Below the pieces are notes generated by a model. That model was not told the origin of the DNA, made no database searches, and worked only from the letters and a program-made list of their open reading frames with translations. The translations under genes were made by a program, and so were the position numbers. A stretch of 64,000 bases of DNA from Bimastos eiseni (taxonomy: Eukaryota > Annelida > Clitellata > Crassiclitellata > Lumbricidae): contig OY365812.1 of NCBI GenBank assembly GCA_959347315.1, positions 2,544,382-2,608,381 of the forward strand, in the 5' to 3' direction. Every line of letters begins with the position of its first letter. Within the stretch, counting starts at the first letter, position 1. Positions 1 through 10,874 of this stretch are shown one piece after another.

Positions 1-2312
1 AGTCAAAGTTATAAGGTGTAATTTCTCCAAATAGCTTAATTAATATAAGTCATTATGACCTACAGGCATGCCAAATTCGAACCTATAGAGAGATGGATTT
101 CATGTGGATATTTGTTTTGATGTGTAGGCCTATAGAAGACTGTGTTTAATATTTTTGGGAAAAAGAAGGAAGGCGGCCATTATTGATGCCCTGTAGGTCA
201 ATCGTTTTGATAGCAACATTTGAACAAACGGGCAGCCCCTCATCTGAGTTGTATCAATGTTGTCAACCTTATGCTCGTCGTCATCGCTGGTTTGCCTCCT
301 TTCTCTAGTCAAGCGTTTCCCAATCTTTTTGGCCGTGAAACCCTTTTCATATATTTTTTGGGCGGAATCCCCGGAAAAACTAGACATGTTCTATTGTAAG
401 TACAAACGCTTGAGAATGTAGGCAATGATAGGTTTAGGCTTAGATTAGATTATTAACAACACATATAGATGACAATGACATCTGAATTGGCTTTCGTATA
501 TAGTTAAACACAGATGCTAGGCAAAACAATAGTCTGCTGTGAAAAATGTGTATACTTGATTTAAAATCATTTGAAGCTTATTGTTCACATTGAAAGTTTA
601 ACGCGGAACCCTTATCTTCACCTTACGGTACCCTATAGGATTCCGCGGAACGCAGTTTGGGAAACGCTGCTCCATAGTCTCTCTGGCAACAGAACCCGAC
701 CCAAAAGCTGTCTCTGTCGTCGCTCTCGTAGCTTTCGTGATGATGCTGGGAAAAAGCGGACTCATAGAAATGTTCCGTTAATTGAATTTGCATTACCGAA
801 GTTCAAAGACAGAATGCGTGACTTCTGAAAACCCTAATATCTGTCATGCAACACCATGTAACGCTACGTTGCGCTACGCTATGCCATGTTACGCTACGTA
901 ACGTTATTTTGCCATGTTGTCATACATTGTTCTTATGCTGTGTTTGGTTCATATCTAAAATGGATCTATAATATGTCGTTGGTTCAATTTATGTTCCGTT
1001 TCAAGGTCTATAAACTCCAGATTAATAGGCCCAAGGCTTATTTTTAAACCATGAATTAGCTAATCCAGTGCATCGCTATAATATCTACAGTGATCACAAA
1101 TTTTGACAACAGTTTTATGTTACGAACCTTACGATAACATTAATTTCTCGTTTATATTTCTTCAAATACGACTGCTCATTTTGCCATTCTCTACGAGAAG
1201 TGGTATTTCCCCGGTGTACAATTTTATCAGTAGTGCCCAGCTTTCACTTTCGAAATCATTGACCTGCAAAATCCATGTTTTATAGCGTTTTTGAAGAGTT
1301 TTGACAGACTTCGTTAGAACACGATGCAGACAGTTCTAGTATGTTGGCTGGGAATAAATTGATACATAGGAAACACTCTTACCTTTCAATGCTTATAGAA
1401 ACGATCTCAATGATGATAGGCCTAACTATTTTACGATCTCATGCATTTCCGCAACCGCAGTTCTGGTGCCCTGCTGCCAGATGTAAGTATACAAATTTCT
1501 CTATAGAGATGTAGGACCTCTATTATGCTAATTTTCAATGACCTTTTGCAGTAGAATATTTCACTGTGGCTGTTCCTTTGAATGGGTGTCGAGCCATTTA
1601 GAGTAACCGCGCAAAGACCGTGCAAGCCTGAGATTAGCTAGGTCTATATGATCATCTCAATCGAGAGAATTTCTAAATTACGACTTAAAACTCGATGTTT
1701 TATTCTCGATTGAAATAGGTCAAGTAATAAATAAGTAAAAAATTAATGACTTGATCAATACGTAAATTAATTAATGAATTAATGACAGCAAGAGAGATGA
1801 AGAGACAGACAGCTTTATCAAAAGAGAACGAGAGGACGCGAGACCAATGGAAATAAATAGGGATACCAGGATAGAGTGGAGACAGAATCAGAGACTGTCT
1901 GACACAGAGAGAGAGAGAGAGAAAAACAGACAAACAGACAGACATACATTAATTCATTCATAATATTTCTCTATCTAGAATCTGACAATTTCATCATTTA
2001 TAATCGTTTCACATGTTGTCCTTCTTCAACACCTCTACTAGCAAAGACTTTCTCAACATAGTCAACCTGGAATTTTGGGTCAACCACATCCACTTGGTGA
2101 ACTTGTCTCATCCGCTATTAACGGACAGGCGACTACATGTATGTTAGGATATGACTGGGCAAAGAATAAAAGAATAATTCGAGAGGTGGACACTAATTGC
2201 AAGTTTTCCACAGACTCTGCAAAGTGTGCATAAGCAATAATTATTGTCACATTGAATCATGCATAACATGTTTCTGACCTCATAACTTACCGAGTGTTGG
2301 GTCTTTCGCGTT
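1..2312. other. Gene-poor stretch, no gene recognised
   Basis: I see no supported gene here. The stretch is AT-rich. It holds a short palindrome-like run around 840-905 (repeats of a gctacg/catgtt type), a (GA)n run at about 1903-1923, and a block (about 960-1700) that recurs at 9260-9745. An 85-codon minus-strand reading frame at 130-387 and an 85-codon plus-strand frame at 571-828 have no recognisable domain or convincing splice partners, so I leave them uncalled. Confidence 0.5.
960..1700 (+). repeat. Duplicated non-coding block, copy 1 (partner 9260-9745)
   Basis: The order of shared words is the same in both places: 'ggttcaattt', 'attaataggcc', 'cctcaatgatgat' (here 'tctcaatgatgat'), 'gcagttctggt', 'acctcta', 'gaatgggtg', 'ccatttag', then 'gagaatttct' followed by 'attacgactt'. 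Identity is moderate with indels, so this is an old duplication or a low-copy dispersed repeat. The two copies flank the TRIM-kelch gene in the same orientation. Nothing coding is conserved between them. Confidence 0.6.
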
Positions 2313-2387
2313 GGTTTTAAGATTCGAACCTAGCAATAAATGGATGGCATCAGTCCGAATGCCGATGCGTTACACTGGGTCAAAGCA
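2313..2387 (-). pseudogene. tRNA-Arg-like pseudogene or tRNA-derived SINE head
   Basis: Read on the minus strand this is tRNA-like. It has a near B-box consensus (GGTTCGAATCT), an A-box-like run (TGACCCAGTGTAACGC) and an anticodon-region TTCGG as in tRNA-Arg(TCG). The acceptor-stem ends pair at about six of seven positions, counting one wobble. The anticodon stem-loop and the T-stem have mismatches and the anticodon loop looks one base too long. A functional tRNA is therefore unlikely, and a pseudogene or SINE head fits better. A tRNA covariance-model scan would decide. Confidence 0.4.
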
Positions 2388-3657
2388 ATCTCCTAAGTTG
2401 AGCAAGTGTAAAAACATTTCTCCAGTCTCAGCGCTTGCTTACGCAGTAACAATTGTCGATTTTGTGCTTCCCAAATGCCCAGAACTACACGTATGCGATC
2501 AGGTAGGCCTATCACATAATGGATTGGCTCACTCTAAATGAAATGCCTATTTCTTTAATATCTGTTAAGTTTGTATACTTCACATTAATTAACTAGTTAA
2601 GTTTGATAACTTTACCACCTTACCGGGTATGCTCAATACGTTATCCACCACTACTTAATTTCATCTCCGTAATTGGGTGACCCTGCTAGCGGGATCTCGA
2701 CCCCCGAAGGGTTTTCCCTTTAATGTTTTATTTATTACTCTGTGTAACATCAGATGGTATATAGGAAAAATTTCATTCTCGCTCTGATGCTATTAGTTTA
2801 TAACTACATGAATAATGATGTATAAATTATATACATTGTTCACATAGAACTTGTTATGTACATTTGTATAATGATGGTGAAACAATAAAAACCGTGGTTA
2901 TGGTTATGGATGCAATAATCACAGAATTAACATTACCTGACGGATGATGGGCTATCGTAGTAACTAGTGCCTTGATAAAACCCTCAAAAAGTTTCACCGT
3001 CATTTTAGTTGCGATTGTTGAAAAGATAGCGTTCATACGTTATGTTGACGTCTCCATCGCGAACTCGTCAAATTGCACCACTGTCTCGTCCACCGTATGA
3101 TCGTCTTCACCAGTGGTGAATTGAAGCCCGTAAATACGCCTTCAGTGCTTGGTCGCTCATGACGCGTAGGAGTTGTGCTACTTGATATTGTTGGCTCTGT
3201 TGTGTCAGATTCAGGACTTGAAGTGGGAGAAAAGGGTGCTGGTATGGTTACAGGAGTCATTTCCCTACTGCAAGCCCTGGTCAGTTTGACGTAGGGCCTA
3301 ATTTTTCCACTGGTCTATTTTAAGAAGCGCCAGTTCTCCACAAGATTAGGCCGATATTTGATGCAGAGAGGCACCTGTGGTCGAATGCCCGGAATAGGCG
3401 AAAACAACAGATTTAGCCAACTTGATTGTCGACCTGAAGCTTCATTCGTTTTAGTAGTCAAATTCGAAAGCTGTAAGCTTTCGAACGATACTTTGGACGA
3501 CTCTGGTGCGTAGGCCTACCGTTGCCACCACGATGTGTGCTATTTTTCATTGGACATATATGGGATATTTATCGAGGAGTGTACTTTAAGTCTAATGTTG
3601 TGTAAATCTTTGAAAACGTACCAGCTAATCCACTTGATGTTGAACCAACGAGGCAAC

Positions 3658-3694
<37 letters not shown>

Positions 3695-4848
3695 GACAGA
3701 CAGAGACAGAGAGAGAGAGTGAGAGAGAGAGACAGGGAGAGACAACGAGAGAGACAGAGACAGAGACAGAGAAAGAGAGAATGATCTTGTCGGCATTTAT
3801 TGGATGATGGGACTGCCGTGCCTAACAAATCCATCCTTGACTTCCATAACAGTATTAGCATGCCCGTCTTGGTTTGTATTGACACAAAAAACGCTGTCGA
3901 TATTTAATCACAATTAGCCATCTGAAATAGGTTCTGTTAGACACTATAATCACTGTCACTGCTTCCAGACTTGTGGAATGATGCAAACAGTCTTACGTAA
4001 TGTAATCAAATATTTATATAGCGCCTCTTCTTGATATCTATTCAGAGGCGCTCTCTACGCTTGATCTTAACGATGTGAAATGTCACAGTGAGCAAGTAAA
4101 AAGTCTACTAGCAGCACAATGCACAGTAGGCTGAACAGAGTCATAAGTGGTGGTTCCACGCACAAGTGTGGAACCAGCCAACGGTATTTCTTCGACAGCT
4201 GACAAATGGCATGAATGGATACATTTACAGTGTAATATAGAGTGCAGGCGCTTGATAATTATAGCAGAGTGCAAGATTCTGATAAAATTAATAGACTCAA
4301 TTCAATAATAAATACAGAAACCTGTGCTTAAGGTGCCTAAAACGTTCGTGCTACAAAGTTCATGCTACAAAATCATTGCTACAAGGTTAAAGCTACAAAG
4401 TTAATGCTACAAAGTTCTAAATTCTAAATTCTGAACATTGGTCTTAAGAACGGATCACTGCAAGTCATTTCATTCGCGTACTATTAAAGAAGTTTAGTTT
4501 GGGTTTTTTCTCTTCCAAAGAAAACTATGCAGACTTGAAAAAACTCATTCGGTTTAAATAATTAACTGCGACTCCCCTCAATTTCGCTGGTTCATTGTTC
4601 ACAATGCACGAACTCATGCTTAGGCCAACAGTACTCACATCATCCTCGCTGTCTGTTTTGATATTTGTATTTTCTTAGTCCTACAGTTGTTCTATGTATG
4701 AATACCGAATTCTGAAACAGTAAATGAATAGTCAGAGTTGATTAATTTGACAGCGATAGCTTAGCAATGGCGAATACAGCGCTTGGTTTCGGTAGTTGAC
4801 CGTAAGTCTTCCATTTCGCAGCTTCACTCTTCACAATGCTTGAAGCTC
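2388..4848. other. Gene-poor stretch upstream of the kelch exon
   Basis: No supported gene. A Ser/Thr/Pro-rich minus-strand reading frame (3260-3033) is open for 75 codons but lacks a recognisable domain. A GA/GACA microsatellite lies at 3656-3782. A segment near 4120-4200 (minus) shares a short resemblance with 25860-25930, which suggests a dispersed repeat. The rest is unremarkable AT-rich sequence. Confidence 0.45.
3656..3782. repeat. (GA)n/(GACA)n microsatellite
   Basis: About 125 bases consisting almost entirely of GA and GACA units, purine-rich on the plus strand. Reading frames through it on both strands (Arg/Glu or Ser/Leu runs) are artefacts of the repeat. Confidence 0.95.
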
Positions 4849-7233
4849 TTATGAGTTGTTTACGTCATGTTTATGTTTAACTTTTATATTACCATGCACA
4901 TCAACTTCCTCAAATCTGCCACCTATTATAAAAATTCGTTCATTATCAATAACCATTCCAAATTCGCGCAATCTTGCATTTGGCAAAAACTGTTGTCTTT
5001 CGTGCCAGGTTTTCCCCTCAAAATCAAATCCAAAAAATTCATCCTTTGCCAGTATTATTGCATATTTCTTCCATAATATTGCTTGCATCCAGCGAGCAGC
5101 GCGAGGCATAGATGTCAAAAGGAGTGAACATGTATTGTCAACTGGATTGAACATCTGAACACAATCTAAAGATTTGCTATCTTTACCTAGTCCTCCAAAG
5201 ACGTAGATTAAGCCTTTGTAGGCCACAGAACCTGAACCTAGGCAGCCTACTCTCAGCTGTCTACCCAGTGTAGTTTTTTCGGTCAATGAATTGTATGCTT
5301 CAATTCTGTCCATAAGATTTCCGCTATCTCCACCACAAATATAGAGAGTTTCGCTTATGAATTCTGCACAGCTGCCTCGTCTTCCTTCAACTAAGGATCC
5401 GGATTTCTTCCAACCAGAAGTAAAACTGTATTTCCATATTTCATTAAATAGTTTTCCAACTCCAGTGAGAAATAAAGTTTTGTCGTGGACGGCAGCTGTA
5501 TGACCCCATTCCACTTCAGTTGGTAAAGTTTGAGCGGCAAAAATAATTTCACCCTGACCACGCAACTTTATTTTAAACAAGTCTGTTCTGCCAATGGCTA
5601 CAGCAAAGGTTTCCAACTGTTCGACGTTCTCTGTTTCAAGTTGAAAAGAAATTATAGTAATAAACAATAATTGAAATAAATAGGATGAGATAGGTTGTCT
5701 TTGATATAAGAGTCAGATTTTGGCGAAAGGCTTATTTCAAGTATTTTAAAATGCACAGAGACTCTCGCATGCATCGGTATGCACAATAGATATGGCCTAC
5801 ATACACAGTTGCATGCATGATACATACACACATGCATACAAAGAAGGTCAATGGCCAATTAGAAAATAGCCTAATGCGCTGAATTTCCAGGGGTGCAACA
5901 TTTTAACGAAATCGCACAATGGCGGCATATCAAATATCAAAGTGTATAAAACAAACCCTCATTGTGCCAATAACTGCGCCAACCAGTTGAAAAAGCGCAA
6001 CATTAAGACGAAACACATAAGGAACATGTAATTCAAAAATACGTTTACAACACCTATGAAACACAACGATCTTCGTAGATCCAACGATTTCATGAACTAA
6101 ATATTACCTTTCAAACTTCTAACGATGTTTCCATTATTTGCCTCGACCATTTTGTCTAAATCAGTCGCCTGAAATGTTACATCATAAAAAACACTTGGCT
6201 CCATAATATACGTCTCGTGGTCTTCCTCTAATTCATCTGCTCTGCGTAATGATTCATCTTTACTTCGACAGACGTCGCTAGCTGATCCTCTTCTACTCAG
6301 TTCATCGCAATATTTTGAAAAGCTCTCAAGAATTGTAAGACGCCTGTCAAGTTCATCTTCTTTGGTCTTGATCTCTTTCAAATGTCGATTCTTTATTTCA
6401 TCTAACGAACTCAACAAAGATTTCGTATGTCCGTCTATCATTCTTTTCAACTCTTCACTTCTTTTCAAAATTTCTTTCTGTCTTGCAGCAATTTCCTTAA
6501 GAAAATCATCTTTGCTTTTCGATTTCAGTTTTTTGTCCAGTAGTTCTTCAGCAAGCATCGATATCATGTCAGCATTGCACTTAATAATTTGACGAAATCC
6601 TTCGTCCACTGAAGTTACATCTTTACAATCATGAGATTTGTGACTTTCAACAAAACATGAAACACAAACTACCTTCTTACACTTAGCGCAATAGTAGTCC
6701 AACACCTTTCCACGATGAATATCACAATTAATCATCTGTAAATTCTTTACAGTTACTTCAGTTGGAACATCATTTCCTATATCCATGATTTCATGATTTT
6801 TTGGTACTTTAGACTTCTTATGCATCTTGCAACAACTTTCGCAGAGATTCTTCTGACAAACGATGCATCGACATATGGCTTCAGGTATTTTCCCCATTGA
6901 TCCGTCGCTGTTTGCTCTGCAGATATCGCAAGGAATTGCATCCAGATACGACTGATTTAATGCATTTTTCACTTCTAACATCCCAGCCATAAAGAAATTT
7001 TTCTGTATACCCTGGACTCCATCGGCTGGAATAAAGAATTCCTTCCTACAAATTGGACATGGCAGTGAATCTCCTGGTTTCTTGCTTGATTTGTCGGTCA
7101 ATGTTTCTAAGCATTGTAGACAAAACGTGTGAATGCATGGCAGCATTCTTGGATCTGTGAACTGCTTGAGACAGATGCAACATTCCGTTATGTCACTCAA
7201 TTGTGTCATGGCGGTGATCTTATTGGCAGCCAT
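4849..7233 (-). CDS. TRIM-type RING/B-box/coiled-coil protein with C-terminal kelch repeats (two exons, about 635 aa)
   Basis: Probable E3 ubiquitin ligase of the tripartite-motif class. Exon 1 is 7233-6108 and exon 2 is 5630-4849, joined phase 1 (donor GGTAATA, acceptor ACAG), giving 635 residues. Residues 18-62 form a C3HC4 RING (C18, C21, C33, H35, C38, C41, C59, C62). Residues about 102-147 are a B-box1-like Cys/His cluster, and 170-201 a B-box2 (C170, H173, C182, C185, C190, C193, H198, H201). A charged Lys/Glu-rich coiled coil follows to about 330. Exon 2 carries kelch-like blades with the hydrophobic-GG signature (YICGGD, YVFGGL, FIIGGR) and W/Y partners, about five blades. The start ATG has no in-frame competitor in a better context. 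Known TRIM proteins use RING for E2 binding and the C-terminal domain for substrate choice; the kelch propeller as substrate reader is my inference. The splice is inferred. Without it, exon 1 ends after G-N-I at a stop at 6097. Confidence 0.85.
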
Positions 7234-9259
7234 TTTGTCTAACTCTGTAAATTGAAATGATATCTATGTGTTAGTGTTTATACGCCAATATCAGTAACAA
7301 GTAGAATATTGGAATGTCCGGAATACAGTTTTTCTTCAGTTGTTGTCTAAAGGATTAGAGCTTTAGATTTAGTACAAACATTTGAACTTTGGTTTTCATA
7401 GCTAAAAAGCGATTTATTTACGCTTTGGTCTTCAAATGGAAATACTGTACTTTTGAGTTTTATCAGTGCGCCAACATGGAAAAAAAAGTAAGTGTCAGAA
7501 CAAAACCCCGATACCATAATAGCGATTGAACTTAAACGCCTAATGAGAAATGTTAAAATCCGGTGTCATCACGAACACCGTCTTCTGCCGTCTTCTCTCC
7601 TTGATCGAGTTGAAACCGTTTTATTCTTCACACGACATCTCTGACTTAGTGTATCTTCGTATGTTGGCCAATCTAGATATAGGCCTTGGCCTACTGCCTC
7701 CAGGTACAAACTAATTAAAAATTAAGATTGTGATGTCGTTGTTATCCTTTATCAGATGCGGCGATCCCTTTAAACAGGTGGGGGTACACCCAATGAGAGG
7801 AGTAGTAACTGTGGAGGGGACACACGCATAGCGTGTCCCCTCTCTGTAAAAGGTCGGTGGGACTTGTCCCCCTCGATCCTCCGGGATCACCGCCCCTGCC
7901 CATTATCTCCTAATATAGGTTTGCTCGCTATTTGCAATCTCATTGGTAGATGGTTTTGTCGTCTTTGGTTGAGAGATTCAAATTGTGCAGCCTCGGGTTA
8001 ACATGGTAGTGTTTCTCACTCCTACCATAATAAGCCACGGTGTACATTGCCCTTATTGCAGATTATCGCCAGCAAAAGTCTACTCTAGCCTATGCCTCGC
8101 CAGTCATCTCATCGACTCCCATGCAATCTCTTGTAAGTACTGTCAACTTGTGTGCACTTTGCACTCTAAGCGGGTGGAGTGTATCCAAGCAGGATGCAGG
8201 GACTCGTAGCTTTCAAGTGTCGCGCTTAAAAATAATCTATGATTGAAATTACATAAAAATGATCGTTGGACAAAATCGATGAAGCTACGCTGTGCTTGTC
8301 AATTACACGATACCATCTGCTGAGCTTTCAGGAAACGCTGCAAAAAATTCCCAAGTTTGAATTAGCCTACTTCCCTATTACGAGATTTAGCCTTAAGACA
8401 TAACCAAATTACAACATTCAGGCACAAAATGTAACCTAATATTCTGGAAAACAATTTTTTTGACTGAATTTGTTTCCATAAATCAGCGACGTTTTCTTTG
8501 ACTGGAGCTCTTTTGCTTTCACTTTCAAAACTGTTCGAGCTCAAGATATCATCTGATCGATCTTTATAACTTTCGTCGTATTTTACAATGTGAAGGCACT
8601 GTAAATATTAAGCTATAAAGTTAATCGATAGTAGCAACCAATGCCGATTTTAACAACGAAAATGTTTACCTTGGAAACCCGTTTGAGAAAGCGATATCGC
8701 CTGGTCTCTATGTCCTTCGACAGAAATGATCAACTAAGGCCTGATCTGCTGTGCACTTTGCTCAAGCATGTACAGGAGATGTGAGGTTGTCAGAATGTAA
8801 ACATATACACAAGTCACACACGTTCATTGGCTGGTTGCATTTATAAATAGGTCAACAAGATGGTTATAAATATATATAACCTGTGCACTATATATATAGT
8901 ACACAGGCTACAGCGCTGGTCTTCGGGCTGAATAGATTATGTATAATAATAATTATTATAGTCATACTATGCATGTAGCATGCATGTATGTATGCATGTA
9001 TGTATGTATGTATGTATATGAACACTTATCTAGCTTAGATACTGTCACATTCCTTGTCTTTAAGTATAGGCAGCGTTTTGAAAGTGTGGTCAAAATATAA
9101 GATAACGTTTTTGTGTTCCATCCTGCTTTCCCGAGTGCAACCCCATTCACAGAGCAATGTGCCTCCTTTACAGAGGGACGTGTCCTAGTCAATTGGCAGC
9201 TAAATCTAACATGTTGTTAAGTTATGTCAGGTTCATGTCCATGGTTATGCTACGTGCAT
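7234..9259. other. Intergenic, no gene recognised
   Basis: I see no supported gene. A G/C-rich patch at about 7770-7880 contains an imperfect hairpin (ggggacac...gcgtgtcccc) and looks like transposon debris. A short minus-strand frame (8544-8362, 60 codons) has one hydrophobic stretch near its C-terminus, but nothing else supports it. A tetranucleotide tatg/catg run lies at about 8970-9020. Confidence 0.45.
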
Positions 9260-9745
9260 GTAGGCTATGTCATTGGTTCAATTTCAATATTAATAGGCCT
9301 AAGGCTGATTAAAATCCCTACATTTACTGCGGTAACAATTTGCACTTATAGTTTGATGTCACCAGAAATTGATGCTTGTTGTGAATTAGTTGAAAACGGA
9401 TATAAAAGAAGAAGTCCCACCTTTCGAGCGTCAATGTTTCTAGAAGCAACCTCAATGATGATGGAAGCTATTTCCGATTTTGCTCACTTCCCTAATTGCA
9501 GTTCTGGTTCCCTGTCTGTCATATGAAATAAGTACGTATACATGCTTTTCTAAGGTGATGTACGACCTCTAATCATGCTTATTTTAGTCAAATGTTGCAG
9601 AGAGACCGCTCAACATAACTGTTCGTTTTGAATGGGTGCCGCACCATTTAGGGTAGCAGCTAAGAGACCATCTTAGTCTGAGATCAGCAATGGTCTTTGT
9701 TATGTAGAGAATTTCTCAATTACGACTTGAAACTGAGAGCAATTC
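9260..9745 (+). repeat. Duplicated non-coding block, copy 2 (partner 960-1700)
   Basis: Shares an ordered series of words with 960-1700 (see that entry). A 100-codon open frame at 9224-9526 runs into it. It is not conserved in the partner block, so I do not call it coding. From about 9745 to 10660 nothing recognisable is present. Confidence 0.6.
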
Positions 9746-10659
9746 GACGAGAACGATGTGAGAAATATGCAAAAGTTCTCATTCGACTATTTTCAGCACG
9801 CATTTTACATTCATGTGTTTAGACTTTCGTATTGTATTGCACAATTCGCGACATTCGATTTGATAACCGCCATTTACATTCGCAACAGCTCAAGGCTTTA
9901 ATTATTTAAATGGCCTACTCAAATGAGGCGCGTTAGTTATAATACAACGGCCTGACTCAGAGCGCTAGCAAAATGGAACACTCTCGATCTGGAACCAATT
10001 ACAGAGGCGAAGCAGCACACCCACTCAACTAAAAATTTATCGAAAACGTACAAATTTTGGTGGACAAAAAGAAAAGAAAGCAGTTTGTTCACACTTTGGT
10101 CTTCACGTGTATATATTATAGTAACTGGGGCACACGGCATTGGGCTGGGTGAGACAGGTTTTTGCCCTGGAAAGGAGGAAGACGACGACCGCGGGCTTCA
10201 CCAACCCCTCTACTGGTTGTCCGAGGTTTTCCCTGAGCGAACCGTGAAGGTTTCTATTGAATAGCTGTAAAAGTGTATACGATACTGCCTAAACGGATAA
10301 ACAGACAGAGCGACAAACACATAATCTAGATATACATGTAAATAAATAGTGTTTATATACATTGTGCATAGACACTTATGCGTACAAAGCACATACCCAT
10401 CTGACCGACTTTGTAAACGATACTGTAAACCTGCTACATGTACGTGTACAATATCTCGCAGGTGTTTCGTCAACACGCTCTTGGCGATTGAGAAGGACAC
10501 TTTGCATTTATGGGTGTGTCGGAGGTGTGGCGTAGATTTTTGGCCCTGGAGAGCGTAAAATGTCGTCTTATCTCTATGTTCATATTTGTTCTTCATTTGA
10601 CATATCTGGACTATCCTCTTACATACTATGTCTGCATTTGTTGACCATCCTAAAGACTT

Positions 10660-10845
10660 GTGGCCGTTGAAAACGAAAGTAATGCCTAACAGTTTTGGGG
10701 CTCAATGCCCGGGAGTGGATATCCTACAACATTCGCCTTGTCTGGTTCAAATGTCAATCTGGTCATGAGAATGCTAAATCAATTAACACCTGTCCTTTCT
10801 TATCAGCGCTTTATAAAGTACAAATGTTACCATGTTATTAATTCA
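10660..10845 (+). promoter_or_regulatory. Promoter of S1 protease-like gene 1
   Basis: A TATA box (TATAAA at 10812-10817) lies 58 bases before the ATG. Upstream, a block with GAAAACGAAAGTAATGC (about 10670) and a second with GAGAATGCTAAATCAATT (about 10767) recur at the same relative distance before genes 2 and 3. Conservation of these blocks, while introns differ widely, suggests selection on a shared core promoter and a proximal element. Confidence 0.65.
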
Positions 10846-10874
10846 ATATCCATGTAGGCATTCTACTAGCAAAG

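Noticed and set aside
3033..3260. Ser/Thr/Pro-rich minus-strand frame of 75 codons
   Set aside because: No domain, no paralogue and no clear partner exons; composition alone is not enough.
3535..3885. Arg/Glu-rich and Leu/Ser-rich frames
   Set aside because: Translation of the GA/GACA microsatellite.
9224..9526. 100-codon plus-strand frame
   Set aside because: It overlaps a duplicated block whose other copy (960-1700) does not keep the frame.
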